Origin: Carex sylvatica
Lineage: Eukaryota; Streptophyta; Magnoliopsida; Poales; Cyperaceae
Length of the DNA stretch: 64,000 nt
Assembly (NCBI GenBank): GCA_964058845.1
Contig: CAXKVR010000015.1
Location: forward strand, 1 to 64,000
Direction of reading: 5' to 3'
Shown: positions 12,880 through 22,514 of the stretch, piece after piece
How the letters are laid out: the number at the start of each line of letters is the position of its first letter
Position numbering within the stretch: the first letter of the stretch is position 1
Program-made: the position numbers and the translations under genes
Notes under the pieces: generated by a model
Told to the model about the DNA's origin: nothing
What the model saw: only the letters and a program-made list of their open reading frames with translations
The model's database searches: none

Positions 12880-13160
12880 AATCGTCAAAAGGAATTGTTT
12901 GAATATTTCCAACTACCTAATGAAAATTTTCTTTATTATAATTATTTACCAGATGTTAACTTCAAATGGAAATATTCATTTTGTGATTGGAACTATTCCA
13001 TTTTCACAAAACAAAATGGAACTATTCAAACAATTGATAATTTTTTTTATGATAATTATATTTTACCAAAACAAATTGGAACTATTTAATTTTCTCAAAC
13101 CAAATTGGAACTATTCAAATAATTGATGAAAATTTTCTTTTTGATAATTATATTTCAAAT
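12880..13160. repeat. Degenerate tandem repeat with ttggaactattcaaa motif
   Basis: The motif (a)ttggaactattcaaa..aattgat recurs about five times with intervening tgataattatattt and caaaacaaa stretches. The first unit near 12890 reads as an inverted version. Plus-strand frames here are repeats, not genes. The block lies inside the segment inverted relative to the LINE halves. Confidence 0.6.
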
Positions 13161-13939
13161 GTCAATGTCTGACAGCTATTATAAGAGGGAGTCTATTGAT
13201 AAGATTTAGCATTGGCTTTAGTTGTCCTTAATTATCAGAAGTAGCGTGGATAACGTAGAGACATCTAATAGAAATTAAGGCAAGCTACTCCTTATTTGCG
13301 ATCTGTTTAGAATTAGTTTTTTTTTTTCTTAGTATGATATAATTGAAATAGTCTATATGTGTGAGACTCCGTGTGACAAGATATTTAAAATCATGTACTT
13401 AATTAAGGGGGCACTTACTCCTACTGCCGAATAGTTGTCCAAGTATATATTTTCGTGCTTCGTAAATAAGAAAAGAAATTTTTATTTCATTGGTCGCCTT
13501 ATGTTTATTTCTGGCACACCAAACAATACACACTGGGGCTCTAGTCTAAGAAAGAAGAATTTAAGGCCCTTCATTTTTCTCACTTAATATGCATGGTATA
13601 AAGAAAGTGCGCAGAGCACACAGTGCTATTACTTAGTCAAGGCTTTAATACATCTAGCTCCATACCAATTTCTTGAGGACATGGATAAGCTACGCTTGCG
13701 TAGAATTGGTACAGTTCGAAATTATTATCTTGTGATCAATATCAATTTGCAATGAATTTACCAGATAAAGATCTCACATGCATTAGCAATAAAACCTGTG
13801 CGAAGCTGTGTCAGGGATTAGAATTAACTTACAATAACCTGAACTCATTCCTATTAATGTAGATAATGCTAGTGAATTAGCTTTATTGTTTCAATGTTCT
13901 GTACGTAGGAAAGTTTCCACATAAGTATTTAGGGATTCC

Positions 13940-13979
13940 CTCTTGATAGTCACTATCAAGAATCTCAAAAAAAAAAAAA
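13940..13979 (+). mobile_element. 40-bp poly(A)-tailed retroposed insert with 15-bp target duplication
   Basis: The LINE sequence gtatttagggattcc (13925-13939) is repeated exactly at 13980-13994. Between the copies sits a short insert that ends in 13 As and contains a perfect hairpin (cttgatagt, one base, actatcaag). A 15-bp direct repeat plus an A-tail is the signature of target-primed reverse transcription. It is probably the extreme 3' end of a LINE or SINE, severely 5'-truncated. Confidence 0.8.
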
Positions 13980-14239
13980 GTATTTAGGGATTCCACTTTT
14001 AGATTCTAAATTATCTATTCCGAATTGGGGTTTTTTAGTTGACAAGGTTAATAAGAAATTGCAAAATTGGAAGGGTAAGATGCTTTCTTTAGGGGGACGA
14101 CTTACATTGTTAAACTCCGTATTAATGATTGTACCTTTATATATGCTGTTTTTATATAGAATACCTAAGACAGTCCTTAAACAAATTGACAAATTAAATA
14201 CGAAGAGCATTTTTATGGCAGGGAGCCAATCCTAGTAGG

Positions 14240-14293
14240 AAACGTTATCATTTAGTTAATTGGGAACTAGCTTGTCAACCAAAACAGAATGGT
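14240..14293 (+). repeat. 54-bp inverted duplication at inversion breakpoint, right arm
   Basis: Exact reverse complement of 12785-12838. Sequence to its right (from 14294) is no longer LINE, consistent with the far junction of the inversion. Confidence 0.88.
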
Positions 14294-14847
14294 ACCTTAG
14301 CACATCGCACATGAGGAGATCGAGCCCGCTATGGAGAAGGATGTCCAGTCCGCTATTGAGGCGGATATCGAGCCAGTTGCGCATTTGTACAGAAAAACAT
14401 CGAAGGAATATTAGGAGGCCTGACAAATATAATCCGGATTATTTATTGCTAGTATTGTATGAGTATTTATATTTTGTATGTTTGTTATTTTGGGTGTGAT
14501 TGTTATATCTTTTGGGAGTGCAACTATGCAGGGAACTTTTGGCGGGGCTATGTGCACAAATGAATATGCAGAGAACAGAGAACATCCATTCTATTTCTAA
14601 GTAATTTTTATTGTTAATTTTAAAGAAAAAGCACATGATTCTATTGCTGAGACAATTCATTATTGAAATTAACCATTAATTATGGTTAAATGGAGAAGTG
14701 AATAATGATGAATTACACATCTAAGGCTAATATTCTTTGCAAAACCCCCAAGTTTATTGCCTATATATGCAGCTGCAATCAACCATGCAGTGCACGCAAA
14801 TATAAAATTTAATAGGGTCCAAAATGAAAAAGTTAAACATCCCCCAG
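14294..14847. other. Spacer with a short acidic coding-like tract
   Basis: The plus-strand frame near 14309-14413 encodes EEIEPAMEKDVQSAIEADIE and then a stop after RKTSKEY, with two internal near-repeats (gatcgagcccgc, gatatcgagccag). It is less AT-rich than its surroundings. It might be the last exon of a lost gene. The rest (14420-14840) is AT-rich with nothing recognisable until the lectin promoter. Confidence 0.3.
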
Positions 14848-14857
14848 TATATATATA
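14848..14857 (+). promoter_or_regulatory. Possible TATA box of lectin copy 2
   Basis: tatatatata lies about 110 bases upstream of the proposed start codon at 14968. A second AT-rich candidate (catataaac, about 14892) is closer. Placement is by position only. Confidence 0.35.
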
Positions 14858-14967
14858 CCAGCTAGGTGGTGGCTCTAATTACACAAAGCAATCCATATAA
14901 ACAAGAAACCCAAGATAAGCTTTCTCCCCTACTGTAGTGGAATATTAATCATACCTACATCTAATAG

Positions 14968-15025
14968 ATGGTAAGAACTAATACCATTTCTCTTACTAGA
15001 CATATACGAGACAATAGATCATGTT

Positions 15026-15063
<38 letters not shown>

Positions 15064-15893
15064 TTGAAGAATTAAGTTTTGGTTTCCATAGTTAACAGAT
15101 CATTCTAATATACAATGTACTACATGTATTTGTGTAATAATCCTTATGCAGGCATCGGCTGTTACAACAAAGGAGGGGCCATGTGGTGGCGGCGGTGGGT
15201 TATTGAAAGATATGGATACTACAGGCATTATTCGCATTGTTAAAATTAGTATCCGTCATGGTGGTGCCATTGATGCTCTTATTGTGGTTTATGAACGTTT
15301 ACATGATGGCGTCGTGCAATTCACCCAACAATATTGCGGTGGAAACGGAGGAATGTTGACTGAGGTACGAGATTTTCACACTTTTAGTAATATACGGTGT
15401 TTTCTTACTGTAAATATTGATGAAGATCGAGTGTTCTTTAGTACCTAGATAAATTATTAACAAACAAAAAATGATAACTACAATTATAATTATACTTGTA
15501 AAGATGAATGATAACTGTTAGTTTTGATATATCATTTGTTGATGCACACGTGGATGTAAATATTATATTCTTTTCCAGTTCTTTAATTTACAATATGTCA
15601 ACATCCAGAAATATCAGTACAACCAATTGATAGTAGTTACTTTCAAAATTTAGATGGAATGCATTGATATTTTGGCCTCTTTATTTGTGCTCATTCATTA
15701 TCTTTTGCATTCTGGTAGCTCAAGATTCCCCACATTTTGTTGATCATACCTAAATGAAGATCAATATATACTCAATTGTCATATTTAAAATATTATTAAA
15801 ATATGCAATATATAATAATCATGTGTAATTGTCATATAAAAAAATATATATTACACTAGCACCCTTCTTTGTTTCAAAATTGACATCAATTTC

Positions 15894-15926
<33 letters not shown>

Positions 15927-17276
15927 TGCCTTAAAATTTATTACAGGAATTTTTATTTTGATAACAGGTCAATCTTTTTTTCGGTATACATTTTGGTCAA
16001 GATGACTTAATTAATCAGATCATCTAACTCCAAACCTTTCTGTTTTATGAGGTTCACAACTGAATCATGTAATTAATAAAAAAAAACATATTATGATACA
16101 ACCCATCCTTTAAGTTCTTGTTAATGACCTTTTTGGAACAGCGTACGCACTTGTAGTTTTAATACAAAAATTCTAATGTGAACTTTTTGGTTGTTCCTTG
16201 TAATATTTGTCTGCTAATGCATAAAGCAGCTTTAATCTCTTATGGTTTTGTTACAAACATTAAAAATCTACTAACAAACAGTTTTATGGTTTTGTAGATC
16301 AACCTGAAAACAAACGAGTACATTACATCTGTAAAAGGTTACGTTGGCAACATGGAAGACTTATTTATCGTAAAGTCACTGGTACTGGAAACAAATTTGG
16401 CCGTTTATGGACCATACGGAATGGAAGAAGGGATTCCTTTCGAACTCCCTGCTTTGGGCGGTAAAATCATCGGATTTTATGGACGCTGTGGAGATTTGCT
16501 CGACTCCATTGGAGTTTATGTCCAGGTACAGTTATTTTGGTTTTTTGATAAACTTTGTACCCTGAAACTTTTCTATTTGTATTTCTGTTAATTATAAATT
16601 GTGTTTGATAAATTGACATGTAAGTTTGGTTTATACTAATTCAATAACTTATAATTTTGCATTGCTTAAGGGTGTCACAAAAAAGCTGGGGCCTTGCGGT
16701 GGCAATGGTGGTACAGCAAATGATATGGACCTTACGGGCATTACTCGCATTTCTGAAGTCATTATTCGCCATGGCGAAACTATCGATGCTTTTGCTGTAT
16801 GTTACGTCCGTAATGGCACCTCCGAATGCACTTTACTCTGGGGCGGAAATACTGGACAACTGACTAAGGTACCAGATAAAATTCATGCGCCAATGTCAAC
16901 TTCCTCTGGGGCGTTTATACAATATTCAGATTTTTTGTTTCTATTCTTTTGAAAATTGCAATTATATAGAAAAGAGCCAAGAAACTGTTATGTGGATGCA
17001 TAAATTTTTTCTTTATGGTTTAATTTGTAGATCATTCTCAAATCAAACGAGTACATTACGTCGGTGAGAGGTTCCGTTGGCTACTACGATGACAATAGAT
17101 TATTTATCGTGAGGTCACTAGAACTGAGAACCAATTTGGCTGTTTACGGTCCGTATGGCACAAAAGAAGGGACTCCTTTTGAACTCTCTGCTCTTGACGG
17201 TCAAATCATCGGCTTCCATGGACACTCCGGGGCGTTCCTTGACGCCATTGGAGTATATGTCCAGGTACCTCTATGA
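14968..17276 (+). CDS. Jacalin-related lectin with two tandem jacalin domains, copy 2
   Basis: Model: 14968-14970, 15152-15364, 16298-16525, 16671-16868 and 17031-17276, all introns phase 0, 295 residues. Exon 1 is just ATG followed by gtaagaa, an arrangement I believe is known for jacalin-lectin genes. Each domain is split over two exons. Domain 1 has KEGPCGGGGG, IRHGGAIDAL, YCGGNGGML, then KTNEYITSVKG and GDLLDSIGVYV. Domain 2 has GPCGGNGG, IRHGETIDAF, LLWGGNTGQL, then KSNEYITSVRG and GAFLDAIGVYVQVPL. GxxxD sugar-contact loops are present in both (GDLLD, GAFLD). No signal peptide or membrane segment, so a cytosolic mannose-type lectin is likely. If translation instead began at the ATG at 15146, the protein would lose only the exon-1 methionine and start MQASAV. 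The 3' four exons match copy 1. Confidence 0.75.
15029..15060. repeat. (AT)n microsatellite in lectin intron 1
   Basis: About 16 uninterrupted AT units, 90 bases before exon 2. A similar interrupted TA run lies at about 15894-15926, and its duplicate is at about 499-531. Confidence 0.9.
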
Positions 17277-19042
17277 TTTCTCACAAACTACTACAAATTT
17301 TTGACTTGTTGATTTCTTTATGCAATTTACCCTCTTCATATTATAATTTGTTTTCAATTGTTTATAAGAAACAACATGTGTTATAGTTAAGTCGAATAAA
17401 ATCCAATAGCAATCTATTCTATTAACCTAGCTTACAACTGACCCACTTGTGGTGATCAATCTAGGTGGGAGATGCAATTACCAGTATACCACATGTTATA
17501 ACGACTGAATGAAATGACTGTACAGTATCTTCTGGAGTGTGATTTGTGGGATAACTAAATTGAATTTGATCTCAATTGTTTGTGTGTTTTCTTGGAGGGA
17601 ATCAAAATTAGGAATAAACCAATCCTATATTTTTGCTTTCTTCATTCATTTTAATTCTTTCGTTATTGTGCATGTTTTCCATACAAGTAATCAAGTATAT
17701 ATGAAGGCTTCTTCCTCATAGAAGGGGTTCACAGTATTGTATGCTTGGAGTTTGGTTGATCATTTGACATTGTAATAATGGTTGTGGTTTTTCTAGAAGG
17801 GAATCAAATTTGTAATAATGGTTGTGGATTTTCTAGAAGACAATAATTCTTTCGTTATTGTGGGTCTACTGTACTGTTACAACAGGAGTCAGGTTGATCA
17901 AAATACATCTTTCAATATCACAACAACAAAATTTTACTGCACGAATATCACAATTTTTGCAAACTCAAAGTGCACATCATTTAATCAAACAACAAAACAT
18001 GAGCACTTATATTTCAAATCCTTTAGATGAGAACCATACAATAACAAACATGCATTCAATTCTCAAACTTTTTAATGTCATGCACCATTGGCGTGGGACC
18101 AAATATTTCTAATAACAATGCAACTAATTTCAGAAAATAAACGCATTAAATATTATTTGCTCTCATAAAAATAAGACAATTGTTTCTTTTTTTTTCTTGT
18201 ATATTTTGAAACTTAAAACATAAGGTGTCCATTTTTCAGGGAAGAGCTCTTTGAATTTCTAATGACAAATTTACCCTTTACTTATTAAGTTGATGTGTTA
18301 GATTCTAAATTCATCTAAATAATCAAATCTTCCGAGATTTATACTTTAGCAAATTCAATTGTTCTTGTTAAATTTAACGTAATGATATTTTTGAATTGAA
18401 CCTGAAAATGAACGACAGTGTATATATTTAACCGTTGTCAGCAAAACTATTACCTATAAAGTAATATAAAAGTCCTAAATATTCTTAATGAATGCACAAA
18501 TGTAACAATAACATACTTAAAATAAAACTAAAGTTGAAAACCGTTCAATTTAAGAATCTACAAGCATATATAGGCCAATTCAGTAATTCCCTTTTATATA
18601 TAAAAGTGGGAGTGTATGGATTTCAAATTAAATCGTCAATTTAATATAACTTCTATATTTTTATTATTTAATTTTAAACAATCTCCAGAATACAGTAATC
18701 ATCCGATGACATAATTAAATAAATCATTCAACAAAAAATTATTATACAGAAGGAAGTTTCTTAAATAATTTGGTGAACATATTGTTCATTAATTTATTCA
18801 GTATAAAACATACTCATGAGTCTTGAGTGGTGCGCAGACATTATCTATATTCTGGCTAATTTTGGAACTCTACCAATGTGCTACCAATTTTGAATTTTTT
18901 ATTTTAAACACTAACTAAAAAACTTTATCTCTATGTTATTCGATTTTCTTTTTTGTAAAACTTCCTTCCAAATTTCAAAAATTTAGACAATGTGCCAACT
19001 TTTTTGTGTAAGCTTGTCTTTTTCAACAACCACAACAACAAG

Positions 19043-19187
19043 AAGGTAGGCACTTTTTGCTGGGGTAAAAAGTGACTTTTCGCAACGGAATACTGTAATA
19101 AACATGCTTTTTATATTAGTGACGGTACTTTTTGTGACGGAGTACCGTTATAAATGTATTTTTTTTCTCGCGAAAAGTGCCTACCTT
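19043..19187. mobile_element. 145-bp MITE-like element, duplicated copy
   Basis: Identical to the element at 3648-3792, with the same terminal inverted repeat ggtaggcactttt, carried along by the segmental duplication. Confidence 0.6.
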
Positions 19188-19422
19188 GTTTAACTTTTAT
19201 GTTATTTGTTAATTAATTGTTTTTTATGCTCACTTTTGTTTAGTCTCAATTTTTTGATAATTTTGTTTTGTCTCAATTTGTTTGCACTATTTAATTAAAA
19301 TCTTTAACCGCACGGCTTAATAGTAAGTAAATTTTAAAATAAAAAAATTCTATGGAATTGAATTAAGTTCTCATTAAAGAGAACAGTTGAATATTTTGAA
19401 TTTGTCATTAAAAGTGATTCGA

Positions 19423-20063
19423 TAAATTTTATAAATCAAAAATATTTTTTCAAAATACTAGAGTAAGTGCAGTGCGTTAGTTGAACTCTTAATTGAAGCA
19501 GCGCATCTCCTTAATTGGAGCAGAGTCAACATTCAACATGTGCACCATGTTATCTCCTTGATTAATTGGAGCAAAGTCAACATTCAACATGTGCACCATC
19601 AGGCTGGCTCCGCTAAATGGCTCCGAATCTCTTTATCGAATTTAATAAGACGGTACATGTAATTAAGTATTTTTTCTTAACTTGCCGAATCCGGATTAGA
19701 TTATGGACTAGATCACAACAGTTGCAGCGTTCCACAAGGGAGATATCAGATATGACAATGCGATTCGACGGTTCGACCCGTCCGATCATCTCCGCTGAGG
19801 TGAAATGGTTGGGTTGCACCGTCCGATCCTCTCCGCTGAACCTTTAAAATCCAATCCATACTGTTCGTTTCTTTACGACTCGTGCAACTTTTACGAGCAG
19901 TCCAAATTTGCAAATCACCCTTCTCAATTACCACAATTTCCTATCTTTTCATTACCAAAAAAGAAAAGAAGAAAATGAGAACTTTCCATTTTATACAGGA
20001 GCACTTGAGCAGATATGCGCGGTGTATACACCCGCAGATAAACCATTTCATTGTACCTTCAGT
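19423..20063. other. 640-bp block present only in duplication copy 2
   Basis: Copy 1 joins gatttgat directly to tattaagtattaacc (about 4024-4034), whereas copy 2 has this block in between. There is no clear target-site duplication or terminal repeat, so a deletion from copy 1 is at least as likely as an insertion in copy 2. It holds a two-unit tandem repeat (19505-19600, unit about 48 bp, agtcaacattcaacatgtgc) and a pair of cgtccgatc.tctccgctga repeats near 19778 and 19820. Open frames on both strands are unrecognised. Confidence 0.65.
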
Positions 20064-21871
20064 ATTAAGTATTAACCATCCCATGAAATAAAATTATTAT
20101 GATTCGATATTACTACATTGGTGATAGAACAGATTTTATTTTATTTTTACATAATAAACAAAATATTTCATGTTTGATTGTTATTATTTTTACTGAAAAG
20201 AAACCCATCGACCTTCTGATTTATAGACTGTAGAAGCAATATTTTTTCTGTAAAGTGTAAAGGCAGAATTTTAGTCTTGAGTTCAAAATAAATGAGTTTC
20301 AAATGTTAATAATTCTAGGCCATCGATCCAAATGAAATACTTTTCTATCAATCTAAAATATTGTAAAATAATTTTTAAAAATGTAAATTTTGATTTCCAA
20401 GTACTTCTTCATATGGAGATTAGATTTGAAGATTTCGAATCGAGTGTTTGAACTTTACAAATAGATTTATAAATCCATAGCACGGTCTCGATTCATAATA
20501 TGCATATCTTTAGGAAGCTGCTAACATTACCCGGACACCAATCTCCGAATTATCCCCCGATTAACAAGATTCTATAAATTTCAATATTAAATTATGTAAA
20601 CCAGTGCAACGTAGTCTGTAAATGTAACTTTTCATTACCGTGTGGTCCCCATTAAACTTCTAGTGTAACATCTAGTTTAACAACTTGAACTATTTTGACC
20701 AGGACCACTTGTAGACTTTTGACCAGGACCACTGGGATCGCATCTAAAATATCTCTAACAACTTTTTAAAACTAGTAACTCACAGGGACCAAAATTCTAT
20801 AAACAGATACAGGTAAAAAGAATTTCAATTTTTTTTTAACCTGCATCTAGAAGTTACTTTCAATTATTTTGAATTCCGTAAACCTTATAACATAACTCTG
20901 TAAATAGTATGTTTACTATAAACCGATAAAAAGATTTCAATTTTTTTAAATTTTATTTCTTTTAATTAAATTTACATCTAGATGCTACTTCCAATTATTT
21001 TAAATTATGTAAATCTTATCATATAACTTAGTAAACATATTTGTTGAATACTGTAAACTGGTAAAAAAAATTCAAACTAAACCGAAAACTTATAAATTTA
21101 ATATACAAATGCATTACTCGTGAAATAGATCAGTTTCAACATTTTAAATTTATTATTTAAAGTAACTTTGATAGGATCTGGAGTTAAAACTCACCAGGTT
21201 CTATATAATAGCACTTGGTGAGCTTAATAGCACCCTAGTTCTATTCAATATTTTGTTATCCAAAAGCGAATGAAGGAATTGATCGGCAGAGCCTTCTTTT
21301 GTTTTATCTGTGAATTTCGAGCGCAACACCGTCGACAATCAACAATTAAACAATTTTGTACGGTACAAATGGGAGATAATAGATAATGGTGGTACTCCTG
21401 AGCCTAATACTGTCATGAGTATGACAACAGAGTTTGGCAACAATATTCATATTATATCCGCATTATTCTATTAATTGCAGTACCTCTCTGAACAAATCAA
21501 TAAATTAAATAGATATTTGTAAATTTATGTGAATAATTTCTAAATTATGCTGGAATTGTTCACATTTTTTATGAATATTACTTGATTTACTACTAGTAGC
21601 TTCTACAAGTCATTAAAAAAAATATATATTACTTGATTTATACCTAAATTATTCACAAAAATTGTGATTTTTTTTCTAAACATGATAACAATTTGCTATA
21701 TTATTTATAAAAAATATTTCAGAACTAAATTTGTATGGTACGTATGTGAATGTCGAATTTTTTTTTATCACATTGAAATCAATTTTTGCACTCATATTTA
21801 TATCTGAATCTGTGCTGTTAAATGGAGTAATTGCATTAGCATAAAATCCAAAAGCCTAATATGTTGGGAAA

Positions 21872-22514
21872 CTATGTTGAATGGATACGGATACGGGTAT
21901 CGTATCCGATACGATACGGATACGGTGATACGGTAATTTTCAAAAATCTCAAATACGATACGGCTATTATATATTATATTAATTATATTATTGATTCAAA
22001 ATTTATATTATATAAATTAAATATAAATTCTAAATAAGGTGATTTATATAAGTTATAAATATAAGTTACTATGTTATAACAATAAAGTTGAGTTGGTGCA
22101 GTGGTTGAAGCGTTTGTCTGGTTATCCTGAGAACCTTGGTTCGATTCTAGCTGGAGACTATGAATTTTGCTCCAAATGCTGGGTACGGCTTGGTCTTTTC
22201 TCCAAATATTGTTGGTTGCACTTGGTCTACACGCGGCCTGCACACAAAATTAAAATTGTCGGTCCACGCGTGGCTCACAGAAGGACTGAAGTATCTGAAG
22301 ACGTATCATCTCCGTATCAGAACAGAAATGAGCCGTATCAGATACGATTCAACGCGTATCGCGACCGTATCAGAAATGTTAGAGATACGCCACGTCATCC
22401 GATACGCCAGCTGACGTATCGGATACGTATCGTGGCCGTATCGGACGCGTATCCGTATCCGATACGTATCGGATACTGGTACGGGATCTAATATGGCGTA
22501 TCCGTGTAACATAG
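21872..22514. mobile_element. Non-autonomous hAT-type element, 643 bp, with 8-bp target duplication
   Basis: The element starts ctatgttgaatggatacgg and its other end read inward is ctatgttacacggatacgc. It is flanked by ttgggaaa on both sides (21864-21871, 22515-22522). Copy 1 has the empty site with a single ttgggaaa near 5814-5821, so insertion followed the duplication. Both ends are arrays of gatacg and cgtatc motifs, as in hAT subterminal regions. A 9-bp duplication (gttgggaaa), which would suggest a MULE, is possible if one terminal G is given to the target. No transposase. Confidence 0.88.
22090..22250 (+). mobile_element. tRNA-derived SINE-like sequence inside the hAT element
   Basis: tggtgcagtgg (22094-22104) fits the polymerase III A box TGGYNNAGTGG, and ggttcgattct (22138-22148) fits the B box GGTTCGANNCC. 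Their start-to-start spacing of 44 bases is right for a tRNA-like promoter. The stretch does not fold as a full tRNA in an obvious way, and its 3' border is unclear (AT-rich near 22245), so a SINE or SINE head is more likely than a tRNA gene. Confidence 0.6.

Larger units (their letters stand above)
11384..14293 (-). mobile_element. 5'-truncated L1-type LINE, split by a local inversion
   Basis: The 3' part lies on the minus strand: a poly(T) run at 11399-11409 (the poly(A) tail), 3' UTR, then ORF2 C-terminal sequence up to 12838. The more 5' part lies on the plus strand at 13801-14293 and encodes reverse-transcriptase C-terminal motifs (KYLGIPL, LSLGGRLTLLNSVL, KRYHLVNWEL). A 15-bp sequence next to the tail (cacaggttttattgc, 11384-11398) is repeated in inverse orientation directly before the 5' part (gcaataaaacctgtg, 13786-13800). 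A 54-bp piece of the LINE is present on both sides of the break (12785-12838 and 14240-14293). Un-inverting the intervening segment gives a single minus-strand element of about 1.9 kb with direct target-site duplications. Stops and frameshifts make it dead. Confidence 0.82.
13801..14293 (+). pseudogene. LINE ORF2 reverse-transcriptase fragment
   Basis: Translating with frame corrections gives the order SGxxIN, PELIPINVDNASELALLF, FPHKYLGIPL, NKKLQNWKGKMLSLGGRL, TLLNSVLMIVPLYMLFLYRI, then KRYHLVNWEL. This is the standard plant L1 reverse-transcriptase C-terminal half. It begins directly after the target-site-like gcaataaaacctgtg and stops at the 54-bp duplicated piece. It is interrupted by in-frame stops and by a 40-bp poly(A)-tailed insertion at 13940-13979. 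Confidence 0.82.

Noticed and set aside
12877..13126. Plus-strand open frames of about 70 residues
   Set aside because: They are translations of the ttggaactattcaaa tandem repeat.
19768..19777. B-box-like ggttcgaccc suggesting another SINE or tRNA
   Set aside because: No A box at the correct distance upstream and no tRNA-like fold.
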